64,000 nt of DNA from SIG710 sp045604985 (GCA_045604985.1 JAZUPD010000018.1:84970-148969), one strand, 5' to 3'. Counted from the stretch's first letter, positions 17,730 to 26,828 are shown. A program made the numbers and translations. The notes: generated by a model not told the origin, from the letters alone.

Positions 17730-18812
17730 ATGAAAAACAGCACAATGCTGCAGAACGTCAGAACTCGTGAACTTCTGAAAAAGCATCAGCAGACATATTC
17801 GGAGCTTCAAATTGAAGACGTTTTTAAATATATTTTCCAGAGTGCCTTTGGCTGCGAGCATCTTGTGAAGGACGAGGAAGCAGCGATAAACTATATAAAA
17901 AGCGAGTTTTCAGCAATGGAAAGCACGAGCATTATACCACTGGAAGAACTTGACGGGGAATATAGCAGAGCTTCTCTATCATTGCTCTCGGATGGAATGA
18001 GAGCAGAAACGCTCGGAAAGCTCTTTTGCCTTTCGGCAAAAAATGAGCCAAACGGCATGGATGCGCTGATTTGCAAGCTGAAAATTGCAAGAGATATGGT
18101 GTTTGATGGCGAATTGCCTTTTTCCGCAGACGATTTTGACAGAAGAATGGGTGAATGGTCGACCTCTTGCTATGGTGCGGTGCATCATTCAGAGATTTTT
18201 CGAGCCAAATATAACCCCCATTATCGCGTAATTTCAAATAGATATGCCCCTTTTCTCCCCTTTTTTTCAGAAATCGACAAGCTTATATCCAAAGGCAGAG
18301 CAATAATTGCAATAGAGGGCGGGAGTGCAAGCGGAAAAACCACTCTTGCGGGAATGCTTGCGGAAATTTACGATTGCAATGTGTTCCATATGGACGATTT
18401 TTTCTTGCGTCCCGAGCAACGCACACCGGAACGCTTATCCGAGGTTGGCGGTAATGTTGACAAGGAGCGTTTCCTTTCAGAGGTGCTTATTCCTCTTTCG
18501 GAAAACAGGGAGGTTTGCTTTAGAAGATTCGATTGCTCATCTCAGTCTCTGGAAAGTCCCATTACAGTCTTTCCCAAAAGGCTGGTATTTGTAGAGGGTG
18601 CATATTCTATGCATCCTTCACTTGCAAAATACTATGATTTTTCCCTTTTTCTCGATATAGCCCCCGAGTGTCAAAGAGAGAGGATATTCCTGCGAAATTC
18701 ACGTCAATTTGCAAAGCGTTTTTTTGATGAATGGATCCCGCTTGAGATTCTTTACTTTTCGGAAACGAAAATAAAGGATCGCTGTGATATGACGATCTCC
18801 GTTAATTTCTGA
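17730..18812 (+). CDS. Two-part protein: unknown N-terminal domain plus uridine-kinase-like P-loop kinase
   Basis: 360 residues. Residues 1-185 form a helical domain I do not recognise, with notable SAFGCEHLV near 38-46, DGEYSRASLSLL and AKYNPHYRVISNRYAPFLPF near 159-178. Residues 190-360 are a nucleoside/uridine-kinase-like domain: P-loop EGGSASGKTT (196-205), HMDDFFLRPEQRT (220-232), VFVEGAYSMHPSLAKYYD and the RxxxRN lid ERIFLRNSRQFAKRFFDEWIP. The N-terminal domain is not a known uridine kinase part. The start (GAGG upstream) is one base after the ECF stop, so the pair is tightly coupled. It likely phosphorylates whatever the S component brings in. Confidence 0.8.
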   Translation: MKNSTMLQNVRTRELLKKHQQTYSELQIEDVFKYIFQSAFGCEHLVKDEEAAINYIKSEFSAMESTSIIPLEELDGEYSRASLSLLSDGMRAETLGKLFCLSAKNEPNGMDALICKLKIARDMVFDGELPFSADDFDRRMGEWSTSCYGAVHHSEIFRAKYNPHYRVISNRYAPFLPFFSEIDKLISKGRAIIAIEGGSASGKTTLAGMLAEIYDCNVFHMDDFFLRPEQRTPERLSEVGGNVDKERFLSEVLIPLSENREVCFRRFDCSSQSLESPITVFPKRLVFVEGAYSMHPSLAKYYDFSLFLDIAPECQRERIFLRNSRQFAKRFFDEWIPLEILYFSETKIKDRCDMTISVNF

Positions 18813-18867
18813 AAACATCGGATACGCAAGGTGGAATAGAAGAACGATTTCAGCAAAAATATATCTA

Positions 18868-18908
18868 AAAAGGACGCAAAGCCTTATATTGGCTTTGCGT
18901 CCTTTCAG
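18868..18908 (+). terminator. Terminator of the luxS operon
   Basis: The arms AGGACGCAAAGCC and GGCTTTGCGTCCT form a 13-bp perfect stem, followed by TTTC. No gene is seen from 18909 to 19060. Confidence 0.85.
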
Positions 18909-19060
18909 CATTTTCATTTCTATATGAGCGTAGCAACAGTGCTTTGATAGGGATTTTTTAAAGCTTGTCAAGGACGTTCGCCCTTTCCTTGCTTTGTAGT
19001 AGGATCACTATGTTCTAAACAAAAAACGATATAAAGCTTTTGCTTTAGTAACAGTTTTGG

Positions 19061-19831
19061 TTAAAGCTGTTTTTTATTGAAGACGGGGATGCTGATAGAT
19101 ATAAGGGCGACGCTGATTATAAAAGTAATAATAATTGTTGCAAAATAATCGCTTGCATTTTCCGCTCCGACGAGCAATTTTCCACTGTTCATAAGAGACG
19201 TTGGGAGATATTTTGCGGTTTTTGGGACGATCCCAATAATATATAGACAAAAAATACTACCGCCCGTGCCTACAAGCACCATGCCACTATTCCTTGCCAA
19301 AACCGAGAAGAAAACGGTAAGGGCTATGGTAAATATCCCGAAAATGAAGCAATTTAAAACAGCGGGGAAAAGTCCGAGGGCAATGCTGTTATCCCAAAAA
19401 TAAGCGTTATAGGCATAAGTGATGCCAAAGCAGAACCAATAACCCACCGTCCATACGACAAACATCAAAAGTGACTTGGCAAGCAGAGCTTTATATCGTG
19501 CAAGACCCTTTGTGAGAATGAGCACCAGAGTTCCGGATTCATATTCCTTTGTAAAGATTCCGCTGTAAATGAGAACAAATGCGATAAGAGCCATGGGAAT
19601 ATTCTTGAAAAACTGCGTCCATGAGGTCAGTGCATCAACCGTAACCTCATTTATCGCCATTCCGCTTGCCGAAAGCTCCTCAGAGAGCATTTCCATAAGA
19701 AAAGGAGTCAGCTTTGCAACGGCAGGATTCATTATTCCGAAGGCAAAAAACAGTATGCCGAGTATCAACAAATTTCCGTTTCTCATGCTCTCAAGAAGTT
19801 CTTTTCTAAAAAAAGAAATGAATGACCTCAT
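19061..19831 (-). CDS. ABC-2 type permease (YxlG-like)
   Basis: 256-residue membrane subunit of an ABC exporter, with six predicted helices. The N-terminus is RSFISFFRKELLESMRNGN, and the ABC-2 signature region is KEYESGTLVLILTKGLARYK near residue 92. It starts with ATG preceded by GGAGG, overlapping the ATPase stop by ATGA. Together with the ATPase and the small PLDc_N protein it mirrors the Bacillus yxlE-yxlF-yxlG block. The substrate is unknown; no resistance or bacteriocin gene is nearby. Confidence 0.88.
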   Translation of the reverse strand: MRSFISFFRKELLESMRNGNLLILGILFFAFGIMNPAVAKLTPFLMEMLSEELSASGMAINEVTVDALTSWTQFFKNIPMALIAFVLIYSGIFTKEYESGTLVLILTKGLARYKALLAKSLLMFVVWTVGYWFCFGITYAYNAYFWDNSIALGLFPAVLNCFIFGIFTIALTVFFSVLARNSGMVLVGTGGSIFCLYIIGIVPKTAKYLPTSLMNSGKLLVGAENASDYFATIIITFIISVALISISIPVFNKKQL

Positions 19832-20742
19832 TTTTTCGCCACCTCCGCAAATAGAGATTCAAGGGACGGCTCTATGCGCTCGATCTTACGCAGAGGGAGC
19901 CGACTTTGGCTTATGAAATCAAGGACTTTTGACATTTTTTCTTCACCGACTGAAAAAATCAGGCGGTCATTTTCTTCCGTGCAGTCACTCGGAAAGGCCT
20001 TTTTCAGCTTTTCCATGCTCTCGGTATCAAGCATTTCTGCACAAAATTTTTCTGAAATACCATGAGCGCGCTTGAGTTCCTCCACCGTGCCTTGAATTTG
20101 TATTTTTCCGTTATGAAGAAGTGCGACCTCGGTGCAGATGCGCTCAATATCCGACAAAATATGGCTGGAAAAAATAACCGTTGTTCTATCTCTTACCGAA
20201 AGAAGAATGTCAAGGATCTCCTTTCTGCCTATGGGGTCAAGGGCACTTGTTGGCTCATCGCAGATGAGGAGCTTGGGATTGCAGAGAAGTGCCTGAGCAA
20301 TACCAAGTCTTTGCTTCATTCCCCTTGAAAACCCCTTTATGCGATGCTTTTCCTCCGAAAGTCCAACCAGCGAAAGAAGCTCCTCAGTCCTCTCCGATAT
20401 TTCTTCCTTTTTCATGCCAAGTATCTTGCCACAGAGCGTCAGATATTCACGGGCATACATAAAAGGATAAAATTCCGGCACATCGGGCAGATATCCGATA
20501 TTGCGGTTAGTCTTTGTTTCGCCGTAAGCAACCTTTTTACCGCACACGTATATTTCTCCGTCGTCAATACGGAGAAGCCCCAGAATAGCCTTCATTGCGG
20601 TTGTTTTTCCCGCACCGTTTCTGCCAACGAAGCCGAAAATACTGTGCTCGGGGATGGAAAGGTCCAGCCCCATGAGAACATCCTTATCACCAAAACTCTT
20701 TTTTATATTATTTATCCTTAAAATTTCCATATTATGAGTCAT
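19828..20742 (-). CDS. ABC transporter ATP-binding protein (YxlF-like)
   Basis: About 304 residues. Walker A GRNGAGKTT (near residue 41), signature FSRGMKQRLGIAQALLC, Walker B LLICDEPTSALDP, and the switch His in VIFSSHILSD are all intact. The C-terminal part after residue 220 is the extension typical of DrrA/BcrA-like exporters. The start is uncertain: Met at 20742 has GGAAAAG directly before it, and homologues would also fit Met at 20730. The frame runs to 20778 without support. It overlaps the upstream small gene. Confidence 0.9.
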   Translation of the reverse strand: MTHNMEILRINNIKKSFGDKDVLMGLDLSIPEHSIFGFVGRNGAGKTTAMKAILGLLRIDDGEIYVCGKKVAYGETKTNRNIGYLPDVPEFYPFMYAREYLTLCGKILGMKKEEISERTEELLSLVGLSEEKHRIKGFSRGMKQRLGIAQALLCNPKLLICDEPTSALDPIGRKEILDILLSVRDRTTVIFSSHILSDIERICTEVALLHNGKIQIQGTVEELKRAHGISEKFCAEMLDTESMEKLKKAFPSDCTEENDRLIFSVGEEKMSKVLDFISQSRLPLRKIERIEPSLESLFAEVAKK

Positions 20743-20935
20743 CTTTTCCGAAAATGAAATAAAGAATAGGACCGACAAAATTCATCAGCACTATCGTTAT
20801 TATCAGCCAAAGAGTTCTATTTCCTATTTTGAAATTTTTATGCGTTAAAATGTGATAAAGTGTGTAGCCGAAAAGGGCAAATTGCGCTATAATTATTGGA
20901 ATTAAAAGGGGCAGAAACTCCATTATCTTATCCAT
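20732..20935 (-). CDS. Small PLDc_N-domain membrane protein (YxlE-like)
   Basis: 67 residues, two hydrophobic helices (residues 6-29 and 42-62) separated by KNFKIGNRTLW. This is the N-terminal domain of cardiolipin-synthase-like proteins standing alone, with no nuclease or phosphatidyl-transferase part. In Bacillus such a protein (YxlE) precedes an ABC exporter in the sigY operon and belongs to its control circuit. GGAG seven bases upstream supports the start at 20935. No sigma factor or anti-sigma gene lies here. Confidence 0.82.
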   Translation of the reverse strand: MDKIMEFLPLLIPIIIAQFALFGYTLYHILTHKNFKIGNRTLWLIITIVLMNFVGPILYFIFGKDDS

Positions 20936-20976
20936 TTTTTTCTCCTTAAAAATAGTTTTTCGGTGTTTGCCGACTC

Positions 20977-21015
20977 TGATATCAAAATGATATCATATAA
21001 AGCGATGGTTGTCAA
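20977..21015 (-). promoter_or_regulatory. Promoter with overlapping palindromic operator, yxlE-like operon
   Basis: Minus strand: TTGACA (21010-21015), 17-base spacer, TATCAT (20987-20992). TGATATCA occurs twice (20977-20984 and 20988-20995), each copy itself palindromic and the pair symmetric around AAA. It covers the -10 and start site, as a repressor site would. No regulator is encoded nearby. Confidence 0.65.
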
Positions 21016-21314
21016 TAATAAAGGCAGATAATTTACACTTCGTTAATAGAATATAAAAATAACGGATAGGGATTTGGTGGTTCGCAAATACGAGTGCAGG
21101 TCGAGATTTTTGCTAAAGCTTTTTTAAGCCTTAGTGGTCAAGCGTGAGTGCGCCTGTCGCATCATATATAAAACCGCTGAGATCTGTGGGGCGATCCCCT
21201 GCTTTATATATAGTATTTCCATATCAATGTAAGTATCCAAATAAACAAAGTCTCTATGCAAAATCGGATATAGTGGAGAAAGGTGAAAAAATATGAGGAA
21301 AAGCGATAAAAGAC
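21016..21314. other. Intergenic region with several small hairpins, no gene seen
   Basis: No convincing reading frame. Possible stems are CTAAAGCTT-TTTT-AAGCCTTAG (one mismatch, about 21113-21134) and GGGG-CGAT-CCCC (about 21189-21200). GCAGG and CCTGC lie about 100 bases apart. It could hold a small RNA, but no known family is recognisable. Confidence 0.35.
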
Positions 21315-21343
21315 TTGAATACGGGGTGTTATCGTGGTATAAT
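21315..21343 (+). promoter_or_regulatory. Sigma-A promoter of the YhaO/YhaN operon
   Basis: TTGAAT (21315-21320), 17-base spacer, TATAAT (21338-21343), about 30 bases before the start codon. Confidence 0.75.
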
Positions 21344-21374
21344 TAAAATGATAAATATATTTTGGAGTGATTTT

Positions 21375-22535
21375 ATGATAAAAATTTTCCAAACAGGAGA
21401 TCTGCATCTTGACAGTCCCTTCAGCGGGGGCGATATTTTGCGTAGTGAAAACGGTAGGAAGCGTCTTCGTGCGCTTTTCAAGAAAATGATGCAATTTGTC
21501 AGAGAAAAAGGATATGATCTTATGCTTATCCCCGGAGACCTTTATGATACGGGATTTCTCTGCGAGGAGAGTGCCGAAATGATAAGAGCGGAGCTTTCTT
21601 CACTTCCTTGTCCCGTCGTCATCTCCCCCGGCAATCATGATCCTTATGAAAAGGGAAGCTTTTATGCCGCGGGTTCTCTTCCCGAAAACGTTTATGTTTT
21701 CAGTGATGAGAAGCTTGGAAAATTTGAATTTGAAGAGCTTGGTGCGGTGGTTTACGGATATGCCTTTACATCTGCAAGTCACAGAGAAAATCCTCTTGAG
21801 GGCTTTTTTGCAGATAGCGATAAGATCAAGATACTTTGTGCTCACAGTGAGGTCGGAGTGCCTCTTTCAAACTATGCCCCCATGTCATATGGAGATATGG
21901 AAGCCTCTGGCTTTGATTATGCGGCACTTGCCCATATACATAAATCTCCCCGAGTATATTGCTCCCCCCGTCTTACCGCCGCATATAGCGGTTTTGCCGA
22001 GGGACGCGGATTTGACGAGATAGGCAAGGGTAGTGCTATCTCGGTTTCTATCTTTGAAACAGGAGAGAAAAAGGAAATAAAATACGAAAGACTTTCATTT
22101 TCCGATTATTCCTTTGAAATTCTCCCTATAAACGTTACCGACCTTCTCGGCGACGATTATATTGCTTCTCTTATTGAAAGAGAGATAGATAATCTCCATT
22201 ATGGAGAAAATAATTCGCTTAGAGTTATCCTTGAGGGATTTCTCCCTCTTGATTTTTTGCCAAATCTCTCATATATAAAGAAGAGATGTGCTTCTCTTGT
22301 GGATTATTTTGAGATAAAGGATAATACTCTGCCACTTGCAGATGCAAAGTCTCTTTCCAAGGACATGACGCTTCGCGGCGAATTATACAGAACGCTTGAA
22401 GAGAGACTTAATTCTCCCAATATGAGGGAAAGAAGCCTTGCGGCAATGGCACTCAGAATAGGTCTTGCCTCTCTTGACGGCGGAGATCTGACTGTTTTTT
22501 TGCCAAAGGATGAGAATGGCGAGGAGGTTGACTGA
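21375..22535 (+). CDS. SbcD/YhaO-like DNA-repair metallophosphoesterase
   Basis: 386-residue calcineurin-fold nuclease of the Mre11/SbcD type. Motifs in order: TGDLHLDSPF (D-x-H), IPGDLYD, SPGNHDPY (GNHD) and ALAHIHKSPR (H-x-H). The long divergent C-terminal half is as in Bacillus YhaO. The Met at 21375, with GGAG seven bases upstream, starts directly on the family motif; the open frame begins earlier at 21315, inside the promoter. Its stop overlaps the ATG of the partner ATPase (TGATG). Confidence 0.9.
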   Translation: MIKIFQTGDLHLDSPFSGGDILRSENGRKRLRALFKKMMQFVREKGYDLMLIPGDLYDTGFLCEESAEMIRAELSSLPCPVVISPGNHDPYEKGSFYAAGSLPENVYVFSDEKLGKFEFEELGAVVYGYAFTSASHRENPLEGFFADSDKIKILCAHSEVGVPLSNYAPMSYGDMEASGFDYAALAHIHKSPRVYCSPRLTAAYSGFAEGRGFDEIGKGSAISVSIFETGEKKEIKYERLSFSDYSFEILPINVTDLLGDDYIASLIEREIDNLHYGENNSLRVILEGFLPLDFLPNLSYIKKRCASLVDYFEIKDNTLPLADAKSLSKDMTLRGELYRTLEERLNSPNMRERSLAAMALRIGLASLDGGDLTVFLPKDENGEEVD

Positions 22536-24844
22536 TGCTTATAAAAGAGATAAATATTATCGAGTTCGCCTCAATTAAGGAGCGTTCCTTCAGCTTTCGC
22601 GAGGGGCTTAACATAATCGAGGGAGAGAATGAATCGGGGAAAAGCACCATTCTCTCATTTATAAAATTCATTCTTTACGGAATTTCCAAAGGAAAGGGAA
22701 GCGAGGCCGTAGAGGAAAGAGGAAAAAGCTTTTCGTGGGAGAACGGAATTGCGGCGGGAAGCATGACGGTGGCGGTACGCTTTGGCGAATACCGCATCGA
22801 GAGAAGCGCAAGAGAGGGAGTTAAGGGCGACAAGCTGAATATAATCGACCTCTCGGATGGAAGCACAGTACATAAGGGCGAGGTTCCGGGGGAGCTTTTC
22901 TTGGGAGTTCCTCTTGCGCTATTTGAAAGCACCGCTTGCGTAAAGCAGCTTGGCTGTACGAGCATTGATTCAGGTGAAATCGGCGGAGCTATTCAGAATC
23001 TTCTGCTCTCTGCCGATGAAAATGTTGATTCTGCGAAGAGCATTGCAAAAATCGACGCTCTTCGCAAGAAACTTATGCTTAAAAAAGGCACGGGCGGCTC
23101 CATTCCCGCACTCTCTGCCAAGAGAGACGAGCTTGCGGCAAAGCTGAGAACTGCAAAGGAACGTGCTTCTCTCATAATGGAGTATGAAGCGTCCTACGAA
23201 AAGGCAACAAAAATTTATACCGAAAGCCGTGAGAAGGTTCGAGAACTCAGCTTCTTAAATGATGCATACGAGGCAAATCAGGCACTTATAAAGCTTGATT
23301 TTATAAGGAGCACCAAGACGAGGATCGAAAAGATCGAGGGAGAGATAGAGGCACTGAAGGCAAAAAAATGCTTCTGTGGATTTGTGCCGGGAGCAGAGTA
23401 CCGTCAGGCACTTGCCCTTGCCCATAAGGACTACGAAAATGCATTTGCAGACCAAAGCGAATTGCTTTTGGCATTGAATGAGGCGAAAAAGCGTCGTATT
23501 CCCGATTCAAAGGGAGACCTTTATGCTGAAAAAACACAGGAGATGGGCGGTGCGGCGGTAATTACCGCAGGATACGGTACGGCAAAAAGAAAGGCGAAGA
23601 AGAATCGTGCTTTTGCCGTAATTATGCTCTGTACTACCATAGCATCGGCACTTGTTTCGACGGCTTATTTTATGAAAAACGTACTTGATTTTATCCCCGC
23701 TGCCATTTTGACAAGTGAGGTTGCAATCGGCGGAGCTGCACTTGCTTTAATAACTCTGATACTCAGCATTATTTTCTTCTTGTGTTACTCAAGAAGAAGA
23801 AACGACGCTTTGGCGATAAGTGACGAATACGGCTTTGACGGTAATATTTCGGAGCAAGAATTTTATGCTGCCCTTGTGGGGTATATCGAAAAAAACCGTA
23901 ACAAAAATAAAAGCATCGAGGATATAAGACGTGCCGAAACGGAGTATGAAAAGTCAAGTGAAAGACTTGCAACATGCACACTTGCATTAAACTCCCTTTT
24001 GGAAAAGGTGGGAAAAAGCACTGAGGGCTGTGACATGACCGAGGCGGTAAAGGAAGCTATTGAAGGCGGCGAGGAGATATGCCGTGAGCTTGACGAGCTT
24101 TGCCGTGAGCTTGAAAAATACAAGGTTCTTTATGAGGACAGACTTGAAGATGCCGAGCAGATTGATGAGAAGGCTATGATGGGACTGCTCACACCCGATG
24201 CAAAGGAAGCACTAAAGCATATAAATATAACCGTGCTTCGTCGCGATCTTGAATTTGAAAGATCGAAGCTTGAAAGCAATGAAAGCAGAAAAAACAGGCT
24301 TGACCGTGAGCTTGTGGGTATTAGAGCTGCGGCAGAGAATCCGCTTAGATGCGAGGCACAGCTGAGAAGCATCGAAAAGCAGCTTGATGAGGAGACGTTT
24401 CTATATGATGCTCTAAGTCTTGCAAGCGAGTGCATAAGCGAAGCCTCGGAAAATATGAAAAAGAATGTAACACCAAGACTTCACCGCAGCGCAGGCGAGC
24501 TTATGGGGACTCTTACGAGTGGGAAATACAGTGAGCTTGGCATCACTGCAGATTTTTCTCTTACCGTAAATGCATCCGGCACTACTCGTGGCATAGAGTC
24601 GCTGAGTGCGGGTACGAAGGATGTGGCATATATTTCTCTCAGATTTGCTCTTATCGAGATCCTTTATAAAGATGAGACTCCTCCGCTTCTGCTTGACGAG
24701 GTGCTTTCGCAGATAGATGACGGCAGAGCAAAAAATTTGTTGGAGATGATCAAAAATTATAACGACAAAGGCAATCAAATCCTGCTTTTTACTTGCCATA
24801 CAAGAGAAGCATCCATGACAGATGCCAATCTGATAAAACTTTAA
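22535..24844 (+). CDS. SbcC/Rad50-like ATPase with membrane helices (YhaN-like)
   Basis: 769-residue SMC/Rad50-type ATPase, partner of the preceding nuclease. Walker A is GENESGKST near residue 33. Coiled-coil arms follow, interrupted at about residues 365-428 by two transmembrane helices (AFAVIMLCTTIASALVSTAYF and a second one after the loop). The signature is SLSAGTKDVAYISLRFAL, followed by Walker B LLLDEVLSQIDD. The membrane insert replaces the zinc hook of Rad50 and is also known from YhaN. GAGGAGG upstream of the ATG supports coupled translation. Confidence 0.9.
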   Translation: MLIKEINIIEFASIKERSFSFREGLNIIEGENESGKSTILSFIKFILYGISKGKGSEAVEERGKSFSWENGIAAGSMTVAVRFGEYRIERSAREGVKGDKLNIIDLSDGSTVHKGEVPGELFLGVPLALFESTACVKQLGCTSIDSGEIGGAIQNLLLSADENVDSAKSIAKIDALRKKLMLKKGTGGSIPALSAKRDELAAKLRTAKERASLIMEYEASYEKATKIYTESREKVRELSFLNDAYEANQALIKLDFIRSTKTRIEKIEGEIEALKAKKCFCGFVPGAEYRQALALAHKDYENAFADQSELLLALNEAKKRRIPDSKGDLYAEKTQEMGGAAVITAGYGTAKRKAKKNRAFAVIMLCTTIASALVSTAYFMKNVLDFIPAAILTSEVAIGGAALALITLILSIIFFLCYSRRRNDALAISDEYGFDGNISEQEFYAALVGYIEKNRNKNKSIEDIRRAETEYEKSSERLATCTLALNSLLEKVGKSTEGCDMTEAVKEAIEGGEEICRELDELCRELEKYKVLYEDRLEDAEQIDEKAMMGLLTPDAKEALKHINITVLRRDLEFERSKLESNESRKNRLDRELVGIRAAAENPLRCEAQLRSIEKQLDEETFLYDALSLASECISEASENMKKNVTPRLHRSAGELMGTLTSGKYSELGITADFSLTVNASGTTRGIESLSAGTKDVAYISLRFALIEILYKDETPPLLLDEVLSQIDDGRAKNLLEMIKNYNDKGNQILLFTCHTREASMTDANLIKL

Positions 24845-24845
24845 T

Positions 24846-24892
24846 AAAAACGAGGCTGAGTCAAATCGTTTTTGGCTCAGCCCCGTTTTTTA
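24846..24892 (+). terminator. Terminator of the YhaO/YhaN operon, GAGGCTGAG family
   Basis: ACGAGGCTGAGTCA and TGGCTCAGCCCCGT form the stem, with flanking A and T runs. It can also serve pepF on the other strand. Confidence 0.85.
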
Positions 24893-24914
24893 TTTTGGTA
24901 AAGAAGTTTTTACT

Positions 24915-26717
24915 TTATTTCTGTTTATTGTAAAGCTCCTTGAACATTTTAACCGTTTCTGAAAAATCTGCAATAGCATCCTCGATGACCTCGGATTTTG
25001 TCAAATCAATTCCCGCAACCTTAAGGCTCTCAAGAGGGCTTATTCTGCCGCCGCAGCCAAGGAATTTAAGATAGCTTCCGATATAAGCTTCGCCCTCGGT
25101 CTCTATGCGGCGAACGATGGAGGAAGCCGCAGAGATACAGGTGGCATATTTATAAACATAGAACCAGCGATAGAAATGCGGTATTCTCATCCATTCAAGA
25201 GCTATTTCCTTATCAGCAACTACATGATCTCCGAAATATTTTTTGATGAGAGCATAGTATTTCTCGCAAAGCAGCTCCTTTGTAAGAGTTGCGCCGCTCT
25301 CGCAAAGCTCATGCATGGTCTTTTCAAATTCAGCAAACATAGTCTGGCGATAGAGTGTACCCTTGTATGTCTCCATTATTTGATTGAGAATGGAGAGCTT
25401 TTCCTCATCGCTGTTGGATTCGCGCAGTTTTCTGTGGGCAAAGAGCAGCTCGTTTACAGTTGAAGCAACCTCGGCAACGAAAATGGTATACTGTGCCTCC
25501 TGATGAGTGTTATCCTTCTTTGAATACCATGAGTGCATGGAGTGACCTGCCTCATGAGCAAAGGTGGAAACGTCATCGAGCTTGCCTGTGTAGTTAAGGA
25601 GCATATAGGGAGCTGTATCATAGCAACCGGAGCTGTATGCGCCGCCCCGCTTGCCCTTGCTGGGGTAAACATCTACCCATCTCTGATCTTTGATACCCTT
25701 TTCAAGTGTATCATGGTATTCGGAACCGAAGATCTCGACTGTTTTTAGAACCTCCTCTGTTGCTTCCTCAAAGCTGTATTCCTTAGTGCAGGAGGAGATA
25801 AGGGGGGTATAAACATCATACATATGGAGCTTGGAAAGTCCCAGTACCTTGCGCTTAACGTCATAATATTCAAAGAGAGGTTCAAGTCCTGCCGATACGG
25901 CGTTGATAAGATTATTATATATGGCGGGTGTCACCTCGTCATTGAATACAGAAGCGGTAAGGCTGTCGCTGAACATACGAACCTTTGAAACGGTAGTGCG
26001 CTCCCGAACGTAAGCGTTGATGAGTGCGGAAAGGGTATTTCCGTATTTATCATACGTCTCATAAAGCTTCTTGAATGCCGCACGACGGACATTTCTGTCC
26101 TCGCTCATAAGGCGGAGAACATATGTGGACTCGGTAAGCTCAACCAGCTTTTTCTGCTCGTCTCTGATCTTGCCAAAGGTCATATCCGCATTTGCAAAGA
26201 TGGTTCTGATATTCGAATGAGAGCCCATTCCCATCTGAAGATCGGCAAGAAGCTTTTCATTTTCATCCGAAAGGGTGTGTGGGCGGTATCTCTGCTCAAG
26301 GACGATGGTTCTTCGGTATTCCTCAAGTTTCGGAAATTCCTTGAACCATTTTTCGGTGGTCTTTTCATCAATGCGGAGGAGGGAAGGGGAAACGAAGAAG
26401 GAGGCCGAGCCTGCTTCACAGGCAAGATTCTGCATTTTGCCCATAAGCGCAAGATAGAAATTATCCGAGAGATCTAGATCTGAGCAAAGATGGGCATAGG
26501 TGAAGAGCTTTTCAATAATTCTTTCAAGCTCTGTTTTATCGCAGAGCATATTATAAAGCCCCTCTGCACTCTTCGTCATCGTTTCTGCGTGCCGTGGAAA
26601 TTCCTTTACAAGAGCGGATGCCTTTTCAAAATCGGCATCAAAAGCTGCCATGTCCGAATAGATCGCCGTAAGATCCCATTTGTATTTTTCGGGAATATCT
26701 TTTCTATGGTCTGTCAT
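24915..26717 (-). CDS. pepF: Oligoendopeptidase F
   Basis: 600-residue cytoplasmic M3B zinc peptidase that trims short peptides. The zinc motif is HEAGH in FAHEAGHSMHSWYS near residue 385; the third ligand Glu lies in the following helix (AEVASTVNE). N-terminal helical region and total length fit the family. AGGTAGGT eight bases upstream supports the start. It has its own perfect promoter and no operon partner. Confidence 0.95.
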   Translation of the reverse strand: MTDHRKDIPEKYKWDLTAIYSDMAAFDADFEKASALVKEFPRHAETMTKSAEGLYNMLCDKTELERIIEKLFTYAHLCSDLDLSDNFYLALMGKMQNLACEAGSASFFVSPSLLRIDEKTTEKWFKEFPKLEEYRRTIVLEQRYRPHTLSDENEKLLADLQMGMGSHSNIRTIFANADMTFGKIRDEQKKLVELTESTYVLRLMSEDRNVRRAAFKKLYETYDKYGNTLSALINAYVRERTTVSKVRMFSDSLTASVFNDEVTPAIYNNLINAVSAGLEPLFEYYDVKRKVLGLSKLHMYDVYTPLISSCTKEYSFEEATEEVLKTVEIFGSEYHDTLEKGIKDQRWVDVYPSKGKRGGAYSSGCYDTAPYMLLNYTGKLDDVSTFAHEAGHSMHSWYSKKDNTHQEAQYTIFVAEVASTVNELLFAHRKLRESNSDEEKLSILNQIMETYKGTLYRQTMFAEFEKTMHELCESGATLTKELLCEKYYALIKKYFGDHVVADKEIALEWMRIPHFYRWFYVYKYATCISAASSIVRRIETEGEAYIGSYLKFLGCGGRISPLESLKVAGIDLTKSEVIEDAIADFSETVKMFKELYNKQK

Positions 26718-26749
26718 TTGTATTTACCTACCTTCATTGGTTTTACTAT

Positions 26750-26778
26750 ATTATAAATCATATTTTAGCTTTTGTCAA
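26750..26778 (-). promoter_or_regulatory. Consensus sigma-A promoter of pepF
   Basis: Minus strand: TTGACA (26773-26778), 17-base spacer, TATAAT (26750-26755). It matches the consensus at all twelve positions. Confidence 0.85.
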
Positions 26779-26828
26779 TCAAATTTATGACAACTTTATT
26801 TCAGATGAGGCTAAAAACGCTTCTCCTC

